Positions 1-12,400 of a DNA stretch of 64,000 bases are shown one piece after another. The notes under the pieces are model-generated. The model ran no database searches. It was not told the origin of the DNA and saw only the letters and a program-made list of their open reading frames with translations. Each line of letters opens with the position of its first letter. Positions within the stretch are counted from its first letter, which is position 1. Origin of the DNA: Cristatella mucedo (taxonomy: Eukaryota > Bryozoa > Phylactolaemata > Cristatellidae); assembly GCA_009760855.2 (NCBI GenBank), contig WPIO01000118.1, positions 186,001-250,000 on the forward strand, in the 5' to 3' direction. Both the position numbers and the translations under genes were made by a program.

Positions 1-652
1 GAAGTACCGGTCATGTCCTCAGCAGTGTCAGCTACCGCGTCACGAGCAGCAGCAGTATTTGGTGGCTCATTGCTCGACATCCGGCGGCAGCTTGCCGACG
101 AAGTTGCTGAAAAAGCCGGCAACTTTGCCGGCGCATCACGGGCGATGGCAAAGTCAGCAAGACGAGCCCCAGGCTTTACGTCCCCAGAGTCGGGGCTCAT
201 GATTTCGGGTGGAGGAGCATCGCCCGACACGTTTGCGAAGCTCATGGGGGCATCACTAGCGAAGCTCATGACAGCATCGGCAAAGTGTCTCGTCTTGGAG
301 GCAGTGGGATGGGCAACACCCTCGTCAAGATCGAGGTCCGTCTGTATAGGCGTAGGCCTGGCTATCGTCATGTCCATGGAGATTTCGCCCAAGTCGGTGG
401 CGTCGTGCCGCTCAGCCATCACAAAGCTGCCACTGCTGCCGCCGGGCATCTCCGTAAGGTCCATGTCGGTGGCGTGCAGAATCGTTACACTACCGTCGTC
501 GGCAGCACACGTCCGTCGGCCACCTCTTTGCTGTGCCTTCGACGTACCGTGGCAGTTCTCAGGCACGGGGCGTCCAAGGGCACCTGCCTGTGGGATAGGT
601 GGGACGGCACCTCGGCCAGTGCTGGGCACATTTTCCTTGTCACATTCATTCA
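1..652 (-). CDS. KNL1: KNL1 exon 5, MELT motifs 4 and 5, open at the left edge
   Basis: The acceptor is CTTCTGTTGCAG|TG. The exon reads [10 protein letters not shown], then [16 protein letters not shown] and [14 protein letters not shown], then Ser/Ala/Pro-rich sequence with repeated MSFA. It is open to base 1 with no stop. A weak donor-like GTACTT at positions 7-2 is more likely coding sequence (EDMTGT). Sense codons fill the whole length, while the opposite strand gives only antisense reading frames. Confidence 0.85.
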
Positions 653-988
653 CTGCAACAGAAGACCAACGGGGGGGGGGTTAAGCCGTAACGGCTCACT
701 AGGTAAGGTGGTTGCTTTTCACGACCTCGGCCCCGAGGTCGTGGGTTCGAATCCTGCGGTGATCGATCCTTTATCGCCGCTGCAAGCGGTGGTGATAGCC
801 GTAAAGGCTCTTCTGTCGCTATTCAAAAAGAGGCTGTCATCTCAGCTATTATTATTATTATCATTATAAGATACGACCACACGAGCTCGGCGTCATAAAG
901 CTACCTCATGACTCATACCTAGTCATGTTGCACCTACCGAGAAAACCTAGAGTCGTGTCTTGGAGTGTGACTGACAGCTTATACACCG

Positions 989-1029
<41 letters not shown>

Positions 1030-1831
1030 TGTGTCAAAACCGTTTGTCAACCGTCTATACGATTCAACTCCACGACGAACAGCACGGCAGTCATTGCTAC
1101 GCTCTCTAGACCAGCTCTTGCTTATTTGCATTCGTGCAGTAAGCACATTAAAGCTGAGTGCTACTTCAAATAAAAGTGTATACATTTCAGGCACTTTGCT
1201 TACAAAATGAAACACTGGGTATCGGTTTACACTGAAATCATACTTTAATCACCAAAACTACAATGACAACAATTCACCGTATGTTCCATGCCTTCGTTAT
1301 TCTGCCGACGGCCAGCGAACACGGAAGTACGGCTAACCTCGAAGAACGTGGTATCAGTCTTCCGGCGTTGACCTGAGTGACTTAAGCACCACATTGACCG
1401 TGTTGCGTGACATGCAACTAAAAGCCCTCTCTCAGACTTAGCCACTGCAGTCACTCCGGCAGCCTTGTTTCATACCTAGAAGCACCCATTTGGCCACGGC
1501 TCCCCAACTGCTTTAGTACCAAGTGCATGTCAGTAGACCTTGCCTTCTGCTGTGTGAAAACAGCTCGACCTCTCTCACGTAGTGCTGTAGCAAGACCATA
1601 TTAACTCACCGGTGCGAGTAAGCTGTTCTCTAGATGCTGCACGTTTGGGGTCGAGGACAGCGATAACATTGGCTCTTGCAAAATTTTGCTCTTACACTTA
1701 CTTAGTTGCTGTTATTTGGTTCGTAAACATTTCTAAAATTATTTCTATAAAGTCCTATATCGGGCATATATACACTAATATATGTGTGTGTGTGCGTGCG
1801 TGCGTGTGTGTGTGTGTGTGTGCGTGCGTGC

Positions 1832-1872
<41 letters not shown>

Positions 1873-3355
1873 CAAGTGCAGAAGTATTGGAGGCCACCTA
1901 AACTGAATGGTGGACCCAAAAAGTTCTGATTAAGAAATCATAAAAACCTTATTGCAGTAATCATGCCAAGTACATCAAATTAACTTAAGCAGCATGCAAG
2001 CCAAGTTTTAGCACAAGTAAATTAATTTGTAGTGCTAAAATAAAGTTACACCACTGTGATAAGCAATTACATGTCTGAGCTGTTCTTGTATACAGCGAAC
2101 TATGCCTTTGCAAATATGTGCCTTATCGTTCTCCAAACGTCGAGCAAACTTGAGAAAAGCGATTATTTAAACACGATATGACCCACCTGAGCTCCGCGGG
2201 GGGCCTTCTATCCACTTTAACCCAGAGATACTCAATGGGATTCAGATCTGAAAATTAACTCGGCCAATCCGTTAGCGTAATGGCTCTTAACTAAATTCAT
2301 CAGTGTAGCGGAAAAACCTAGGTTCATTGTCCTGTTTAAAAGGAAATTATCTTCTAGACCACGTTAGGTACAGAAACGCTTTGGAGTAATTCTAAATAAA
2401 CATCTTGCGACATGATGCCAGGTATCAGCTAAAAAAGCCACCCCAGACCATGTACCAGGCGACACCAAATTCCCTCTTCAAATTTATATCTACAGAAGAC
2501 AATTATCAATGGGGCGAAGACATAGCCTTGCATACATTTTCAGTTACCAAAAATGGAAAATTTACATGTATTCCCTAATTCAATTTTTCTCCAGTCTTCG
2601 TGGGTTTAGTGTGCTCTAGCCCCAGCCCATTCCATAAAAGCCACTTTATACTTGACAGGCAGAAGTGGTTTCTATTTTACATTTGGAGCAAACATACCTT
2701 GTTATATAGTCGATGCCTGATCGTATCCTTACCAACTAGCTTCCCGGTAGCAGCTTAAGCATGAACACTCACAGGGGTGAAATGATGCTTAAAGATTCAC
2801 TCTTTATCAGTCGGTTCTAGCTCGTGTATCGACGACTAGGCACCCATCTCTTTGCATTATCGATGATTCCAGAAGTAGCCATCTTCTTCAGGTTTCGTGT
2901 CAAGGAAGTCTTGCTAATTTGAAATTCTATAGCAGTTGCATAGTTAGGAAGTCCCGTTTTGAGCAAAGCCCACATTCGGTCTTTCGTAAAACGTCATCAA
3001 CTATATAGCCATAGGCATGCCCATTAGCGATAGGGTGAGGTTAGACAATGAGCAAGCCGATGCACCGTTATTTTCATACTACTTTGCGTGTACAAGTACC
3101 TCCAAAAAAAGGACTGTAGTCGTCTTCGAGCAATATAAAATGGAGAAATAATCAGACCTCTTAAAATAAATTTTTATAGTCGAAGATGCTTTGTATCGTT
3201 ATTTGTATGTCGTATACACTGGTTTATGAAAAAGTCATCATGAAAAGCATCTTATTTAGGCACAAGCGCTCTTTGAGCGTAGGTCTCATGTTTCACGGTC
3301 GAATGCGAATGCCTACTCCTCAAAAATAGGGGATTGCCGATACTTTTGCTCACAA

Positions 3356-3438
<83 letters not shown>

Positions 3439-6400
3439 TAAAGACACACACACACACACACTTGAGCAAAGAAGTGTTGGAGAGGCTCCCTAAAATGGCC
3501 ACCGGACATAATAACTTGCCATCCTGATGAAAAGAACGTTAGTGAAATGTGCTGTAACAACGCTATGCATAATATAAATGAGGCTGTTAAATCATCTAAT
3601 ATTTATTTATGACTGCAGCAGTAAAAGTGTAATAGATTTTGCTCATAATTAGTGCATTAAGTATTAAAAGTCTAAACACCATGCAGTTGCTATGGATTTG
3701 TGGCATTAACAATAGCATTTCCAAACATTGACATGTCCATAATTTTTGTTAGTATTTTACTCTGTACAAGCTCTCTGGTCTCCGCAGACGCCTTGTCTCA
3801 GCAGACGCTGGGCATAAGGGGAGGTTATTCACTACCAACAGAAAAAAGGGCTTCATGGCGCTTAGATCAAGATGACTAGGTCAGCAAGTAGCCGACAGTA
3901 GCTTCCTGACAGCAAGTAGCCAATCTTTTCAGTAAAACTCGGGCTCTATGGAATGTTCTTCAGCAGAAGAAACAACACGGAAGCTGATGGCCTCTATGCC
4001 TGCCCAGACAAAGAGGTCATAAAGAATCGTAATGGAACGAGGGCACACTAAATGCAGAGTATTGATGTGAATTGACACAGATCATCCAAAAATACTCTGA
4101 GGCTTCCACTGCTATGCAGATGACACTCAGTTGTACCTTTACAGTGATCCCTCTTAACCCTCCAGCACGTCGAATTCTCTCAACTCCCTTGCTGCATGTT
4201 TTGATGACATCCGCACATGGATGGCAGCAAAATTTCTTAAATTGAATGGTGATAAAGCCAACTAAATGGTCATAGGTAAATAAAGTGTGTGTCAAATTCG
4301 AAAGGCTGACGCTCAAAATTGGCTCTGCCAAAATATCTCCTGTTGAATGTGCACGAAATCTAGGTGTCGTGTTCAAAAGTGATCTTTCTTTGGGCGACCA
4401 CCTAAGCTTCACAGTCAAGTCTGCTTACTTTCAGCTACATAACATCGCTAAAATTCGGGCTTGTTTAGACAGGGATACCACATCTAAATTGGTTCGTGCA
4501 TTTGTGACATCCCGTCTTGACTTCTGTAACTCACTGCTTGCTGGTCTACCAGCTTGGGCACTCGAGCACTTACAACTTGTGCAAAACTCTGCAGCTAGGC
4601 TTGCCTGTTGTGAGCATCAAAAATTGCCACATCACACCACTTCTCGCCGACCTGCACTGGCTTCCACTCAAGCAACGCATCGACTTCAAGGTTTTGTCGC
4701 TCACTTTTAGGTCCCTTCCTTCTTTGGCTCCAGCCTACCCATCAGATCTACTCCCCCACCAGGCTAAGCATCGTATCACCCACTTTTCGAAATCTAATCG
4801 TTTACTTATACCTCGGACGAACTTCAAACCCTTTGGAGATCGTGCCTCGGTTTTACCCTTTGTGTCGGGGCTTTGGTGAAGCCCGTGATGCACTGTGGCA
4901 CTATGTGCTGCAGGCAGAAGCAGTCGACGGGCGATGTACCGAGCCTCTGCCGAGCTCAGGGTGGTGCCCTACAGCAAGCCGAAGGTGAGTCGTGCCACGC
5001 ATATCTCTGCCGAGCAGCGTCGTTTAGTTTGCTCCCAGAGCCTGGAGCTCACCTCCAATTTGCGACATCCCCTGACTTGACCACATTTAAAAGGAAACTA
5101 AAAACACATCTATTTATCAGAGCTTTTGGTGGGTCCGTGTGATTCGTCACAGCATTTAGTGGGTCCATGTGATTCGTCCTTTACATGCTTATGCTTAAGC
5201 TTATGAAGGCTGACACTGTGCACACTTCCAGTAACCATATTTGCATGCTGACCCTTTGCAAGTCACCCCTAACCATGTTATGCTTGTTGTCATTGAGCAT
5301 GCTACCACTAACAATTCGATCTTGCTTCCTTAGCAGCAAATGTAAAGTGCCTAGAAAGAGATTGAGTTCTCTGAGGCTGCTATTTGCATAGTGCACTCAA
5401 AGCCAAAGCGGCTTTCGGTAGCCAACATACTTCATCTCAAGCAACAAAGAGAAAGTGAGAAGCATAGCTGAGTCAGGAGAGGAGTTGAGGTAGTGAGTAG
5501 TGAAAGTAGCAGCTCAGGACGGCTGGAGAGAATGTGCCATAGTCGGCAGCAGGAGTAGATGTTGCGTAAGAATTGTGGAAGTGAGTCCCAAAGTCTAGGA
5601 CCTGCAGAGCTAAAAGCTTCTATCGCCAACGGCCTTTAAGCGGAGGAATAGATCATGGAACTTTTACTAAAAATGCTACCAGTCGAAGGTTGTTGTTATG
5701 CCTGCCGCAGTGCCCAGCCTTGTGCGCGCAGTCAGGTGTCCAGCATGCACATTAAAGATGGGCACAGCAACGACATTGGGCACTCATAGACTCAATGCCG
5801 CTCGATGAGCAGTGCCAGGGACCGAGGTGCAACTGCCGATTGAGGGTGCTCCCGGGAGACACACCGAGCCCGCAAGGCGCTCGGCACAGCGAGCGTCAAA
5901 TCGCCACCTGACTACCAACGATCGACAGCTAGACCTCGCGCCGAGATTGCGACACTGCCCGGTAGACGTGCGTGGCGTGACTCACCTTCGGCTCGCTGCA
6001 GGGCATAACCCTGAGCGTGGCAGAGGTTCGGTACATCGTCTGTCGACTGCTTCTGCCTGCAGCATGTAGTGCCACAGCGCATAACGGGCTGTGCCAAAGC
6101 CCCGACACAAAGGATAAAAAGAAACCAACGCCATTCCGGCGCCGAACAGTAGTGTGGCCACGCCGGCGGTGTGCTAGTCAGCACTAGGCTGCACAACTCG
6201 TGACCCTAAGGACATGGACACAGAGTACACCACCGCGCTAATGAGAACACTGTATGCTGCCACGTGACTTGGTCTTACAAGAGGAGCAGCCATATCACTG
6301 GGGTAGGAAGTGCTCATAGCCAAGCCCCATTCGTTATGGAGGCACACTAGGTAAGGCGGTTGCTTTCACGACCTCTGTCCCGAGGTCGTGGGTTCGATTC

Positions 6401-9400
6401 ATGCGGTGGGCGATTCTTTATCGCCACTGCAAGCGGTGGTGATAGCCTTAAAGGCTCTTCTGTCGCTATACAAAAAGAGGCTGTTTACTCAGCTAGGATT
6501 TTTTTTTTATCATGCTCCAGCTAGCCCTATTATCCGGTTCTCATATAACGTTGTAATCATAATCTTGTATGAGCGGTTGCATGGCTGGCTTCGGGCAGAA
6601 ATTATTAGTAAACACTAGTACAAAAATATTGGCTTAACGAAGGCTTACAAGTGGTCTTATTAGACGAGTTGAGCGGTCTTATTAGACGAGTTGAGCGGTC
6701 TTATTAGACAAAGACCAGAGAATGCAGCATCCAGTCTCGTCCTACTTGAGTCCAAGATAAGACTGGCTACCACAGCCAAGGCTATGGCATTGTGCTTCCG
6801 CTGCTATGCATGTCGGGCTAGGCTCGGTATTGGCCTCTAACGTCCTATGGGGATGTGGCAGAGAGTGGAGAGTTCCTGTTGGAGAATGCTATCATACATA
6901 TCGAACAGCGCACGAGAGCAAGAGCAAGAGAAACGACTCGCGGTAGCCGAGTGAATTATCAAGATGCACATATTTTGTAATTTTAATGTCTACCGATGCT
7001 ATTCAACTCAGGCTCGCTCGTACGTATACTAAGGCAAACGCCTCAACATGCACGGTCGGTACAACTTGCCAGCTGGAAGAGCCCTAAGAACAGGCTCAAG
7101 TCACATGTTGCTTTGATAGGGTTTAGCATCAGGTCTTATTACCAAGGCGATATTATTAGTAAGAGGTCTTAGTAGCAGTTGACTGTATATAACGTAGCAG
7201 TTGACTGTATATAATGCAGCAGCAGTTGAGAACACTCTCTTTGACATGAACCATAAGCGATTGCTATGCAAGCTTTGCTGAAATAACCAAGTACTGAACT
7301 AGGTAAAACTTACTGGGTGACAGGATGCCACCTTTTCTGCCATCCTGTCCCCAAGTTGGTGGTCTACACACTTTAATCAATCTACATACCTGATATAATT
7401 CCACGGCCACGTGGGTGCAAAGCTCCAAAAGCATGCGTTTTATCATACCATTAAACACCCCCAGGCACTGTATGTTGCACCCAAGACAATACCAAATTCG
7501 ACGGGCTGCTTCACATTCACCGCCATCAGTGTGTACATTCCTTGCAGGAGAGAAAGCTAAGCAATCACAAAAGATTGCACATACATTGGGAGCAATCTAA
7601 CGGGATCTGACAGTTAATATATTTGGCAATAGAGTTGAAAAAGTTCAATTTGCTAAAAGGTAGGGAGGGATCAAAGCACATGTACAATTGCATTGTCATC
7701 TGCACAAAACTGTTGTCTATTGACATTAATGCTCTTAAATCTCTCACTGAGGAAGGACCGAAACCACTGAAGTGCAGTGGCACTGGGGCCCACACTAAAT
7801 GATAAGCGCTCAAAAGAGACTTGGTGATTAATAGTATCAAACGCTGCCGTTAGATGCAGCAGACTAGCAGAGGAACTTTGCATAGGTCAGAATTCCTTAA
7901 AAGGTTGCTATACACCCGAAACAGTCCGCCGATTGTGTAGTAAGCACCGAGTGACACAGCCCACCGGGCTTCGGCCACGTTTACAAATCGGTCTGAAGCT
8001 CCACATGATTCTTCAAGTCTGACCGACAATGCACGAAAAAACAAGGCAAACAAGGTAAGAAAATTAACAAATAAAAAATAAAAATAATTCATTTGTATAG
8101 CGCCCTAAGAGAACTTAATCTCTACCCCAGGTGCTTGACATATGCCTCGGGGACACCTTAACCCTGAACCAAACCAGTGTGGGCAAGGTTTCTGGTGCCA
8201 AGCTCACAGTGATTTCATCAATGGCGAGCAACTTAACTCTGGGACAAACCAGGGTGGCAAGCAAAATATGCCATATCTACCTATCTGACCGAGACACCAT
8301 AAACATGGTCACGAACAAATCTCACTCGTGGAAGGCCACACCTCGAGATTGATGAAAGCATGGGCTAAGAGGGCAGCTAGCACCCCACCTACTCTTTGGA
8401 GTAACCCCAACGGGAAAGCCAAACTCAACAGTTTAATCTTTTTTGGGAAGCTAGTGTGTATCAAAGCACCAGTATTATTAAGACATCACGTACATCTCTG
8501 CAAGACAAAGCAACAATGCCTAGTGACAAGAAGACAAGAACCTGAGAAAATGGTTCAGTGTCATTGCTAACACCTGCAAAGAGAGGTTCAATCGAAAGAA
8601 TAAAACCTCGGAGATATACCTGTAGAGATAGACAGATAGATAAATAGTCAGACTGACAATTCAAGATGAGCATAACATACCGGTCATGTCGCTGCACCTC
8701 GGCCATGATATCCTGATCGTTGGTAAGTGACCTTAGCTCAATTGGCTTGTAGTCTGCAACAGTCATCTCCATACTTTCATCATAATAACACGTGGTTAAA
8801 CCTTTGTGATCCCATCCTTCAGCATTATCGTCGTCGTATTGCACACTAATGGCATCGCCACAAACCGTTAACTGCATTGAGGTGTCGGCATCGTAGACGG
8901 TCTTATTGAACAGCAGCTCTTGTTTATTATCGCTGGGCCAGGCAGAGCCAGTAGCACGATAAGCAGTGACACTGCCATGTGCGTAATCCTTGGTGGTCTG
9001 GCGACTCTCATCCGAGCTGCTAGACGTCTCCACTGACTTGATGGGCCTTTCGTAGACGTTAGTCTATGCACAGATGGAATTAATAAGTGCTAACTTCTTA
9101 AATCAAGTTCAGGGCAAGTAATCACTCATGCTGTGTCACCAACCCATGGATCCACAAGTATCAAGGTACGCGAGATAGAAGCTTCTTATTGTGCTGCATC
9201 CTTAACGATATTATATTTTAAGAATATGCAAATTCGGACTGCTCTCACGAGCATACATTGGCTATCAGACCATGCCTCCAAAAATTAGACCAGATTATAA
9301 GCATCTACACGCCACATTAAAACTGATCTGGAAACAAAAAATAAATACTTAAGACAGGTGACAGCACAAAGGATAGACTGATAGTGATGGTGTAAGACAA

Positions 9401-12400
9401 GCCAGCAAATTCAAGCAACAATCAGACTATACCGGCCAATCTTTAACGGCATATAAGCCCAGATTGCAGACATCTGCATAGCCAAATGGCATGGAATGGA
9501 ATATAATATATCTCCTTATGTAGCTTCAAAGAGCCTCAAAGACTTAGTGGGTGTTAAGAAGGAGAGCTTTCTATAGCGAACTCAAAGCCTAAGCAACTTT
9601 CATTACACATTTGATAGCCAAAAGACTTCATCTCACGAAACAGAGATAAAGTGAGAAACATAGCTGAGCCGGAATGGCTCACTGGGTAAGGCGGTTGCTT
9701 TTCACGACCTCGGCCCCGAGGTCCTGGGTTCGAATCCTGCCGTGGGCGATCCTTTATCGCCTCTGCAAGCGGTGGTGATAGCCGTAAAGGCTCTTCTTTT
9801 GCTATATAAAACGAGTCTGTTAAATCAGATAGTATAGCTAAGTAAGGAGGGCAATTAAGGTAGTGAGTAGCATGGAGGTAGCAGCTCAGGACAGCTAGAA
9901 AAGATGTACCACAGTCGACAGCAGGAGAGTAGAGGTCGGTGAGTAAGAATTATGGGAGTGCGTTCCACAGACTAGGACCTTCAGAGCAAAGGTTTCTGCC
10001 ACCAACGATCATTAAGCAGAAGAATGGAACAACTAATGTATGTCTATAGATGACCTGAGAACACGAGAAGGCGGAAACCAGTGCAGCAGTTCAGCTAGGT
10101 ATGAAAAAGTCAAGCCATGGTGGGTCTTGTGGGTCATCGTAGGAAACTTTCCTCTATATCTGTTGATCAACCGGAAGCCATCGAAGCTCCTTCAGCAAAG
10201 GAGATAAATGGTCAAACCTCTGATTTTTTTAACTAGCCTTGCAGCCATAGTCATCACTAGCTCTGGTGGCCTAGTGACTTTTTCGGTAGCCCAGACAAAA
10301 TGGAATTACAATAATCTAGCCTAGATAGAACCAGGGAGCTAGGTAAATTTTGTGAGAGCACCGTGGTAGACAGTAACTAATCTCAAATAGGGATCGGACG
10401 GTATAGCCAGCTATGGAGGAGGTCTTCTTAATGAAACTTCCAAAATTTAGGCAGTTGTCAAAGACAATGCCTAAATTCCAAGCACATGACGGTTGCACAA
10501 AAGCATCATCTATTAAAAGAGCAGTCTTCTAGTCCAGCACCGCGCTTAGGGTGTCCTGAGAGTAGAATTTAAGCTTTATCGTTATTTCGTTGAAGGAAAT
10601 TTGCAGACATCCAGGATCAAATTTCTTTAGGGCAAGCAGTCAGTTTATCTTTCGGTCATTGCACCAGATTTGACGGTTTGAACGACAAATACAGCTAAGT
10701 ATCATCAGCATATAAGTAACATCCGACCCCATGGGTCTGAATCCCTTTTCCCAAAGGTTCAGTATAAATGGAGGCTGCAATGACCAAGAACAGACCCCTG
10801 TGGGACTCCCCAGGTGACTGGTCTGGTGGATGAGACAATGGACGAGATCCACATGACACGGATTGAACCCAATTGGAGAAGTACAATTTGAACCATTCCA
10901 GTGCCTCGTCTGCCTGAACGATCGTTGTTCTCGATCGTTAAAGTATAATACTGTGACCGATAGTGTCGAAGGCAGCTGATAGATCCAGCAAGGCCATGGC
11001 AGTGACATTCCTATCATCCTTGCTGCATGGAATGTCGTAGGTTACAGGGAGAACAGTTTCATTGGAGTGGTGTCACTTGACTACCGACTGAAATTTTTCT
11101 GGCGTGTACTACAAGCTGCTCAGCAGCAGTCTAAAAAAATTTAAAAAATCTTTGACGAAAAAGAAAGAAGGGAAACTGTGCGATAGTTTGCTAGGATCTC
11201 TGAATCTAATCCAGGCTTTTTAAATACCGGTCGAACGATAGCCGATTTGAAGGACTTGGGAACAATCCCATTATCGAGAGAACCATAAAAATCTGAGTTA
11301 TGGCTGGACTATATTTGTCTGCCAATCAAGAACACAGCGAGGATGGTATAGGGTTTACAGGAGACGGGCTCTTTTTTACTAGACTTTATTAAGATAGCCA
11401 CTTTGCACGCAGAAACCTCGTAAATCTCCTAAGAAAGGTCACAGGTTTCGACTCAACAGTGGCTTTAGTCGGAAGGGTCTTTATGGAAGTGAAACATGAG
11501 TAATATTTTTTCAAAAAAAAGCTGAAAACTTATCGACTGAGCCGTTAATATCCGAGGAGCAAGACCTCTTTGAGTAGGCAAGCAAATTGTTTACTGTCCT
11601 ATATATTTGTTTTGGGTTGAACTTGCAGGACTTCAGTTTTTGGGTGAAAAAAAAGCCCTGGCTTTTCTAAGCTTCTGGGTATAGACTAGAAAGAAGTGGA
11701 TAGATCGCAATTAGATCCAGACTTCTTAAAGCGGTATGCAAGCGAGCAAGCCTTAACATAAGGCACATGTTTGAAGTTTTTTCGTAAATTGAAAGGAATC
11801 TCCGCAACTCTTTACACTGCAGCAGTGAAGGTATCGAAGCTGTTGGCCGAGTCTGGATGCAGATCAAGAAGACCTGCATCGCAGAGTGATTTTAAAAATG
11901 TCTCCGAACAAAGCAATTCTTTTTAATTGCTGTCACTGGACAAACTCGGGGTTACCCTGCACGTACAAGGAAACAGAAGCAGTAACCAGACTGAGCAATG
12001 ATTTGAGGTGGTCAGCAAGGCAGACATCTTTAGTGATAACGAGATCCAGGATATGGCCATCGATATGAGTGGTATGATTAACGTGTTGGACTAAACCGAA
12101 GTTTTTCCGACAATCAAGAAATGAGCAAAACTGACAGCTGCCAGGATCGTCGATGTGAATGTTGAAGTCTCCTGGAATCAATAACAGCCTGACTCAAATC
12201 AGCCCATCTAAGCCTAGCCAAGAGTAAGCCAAGGAAGAGCCAGACCTTGACATTTTCAGAGCTTGCCAATACAGGAAGGCGAAGGAGCATGCAGGGTGAC
12301 CCGACAGCCCGACATGCCTTCAGGCCAGTCTAATGGGGAGGGAGACCATGGCCCGATATCTTTTCCAGGCTCCCATGAAGCCATGCGACTGCATATGTGC

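Noticed and set aside
1-8. Donor-like ACCG|GTACTT ending KNL1 exon 5 at base 8
   Set aside because: Poor match to the donor consensus after GT; the frame stays open, so the exon probably continues past the edge.
681-780. Functional tRNA gene
   Set aside because: The A and B boxes belong to SINE1; no complete cloverleaf or terminator, and the same body recurs elsewhere in the window.
13-869. Plus-strand open frames of 223 and 194 codons at the left edge
   Set aside because: Antisense to KNL1 exon 5; the minus strand carries the MELT motifs and consistent splice sites.
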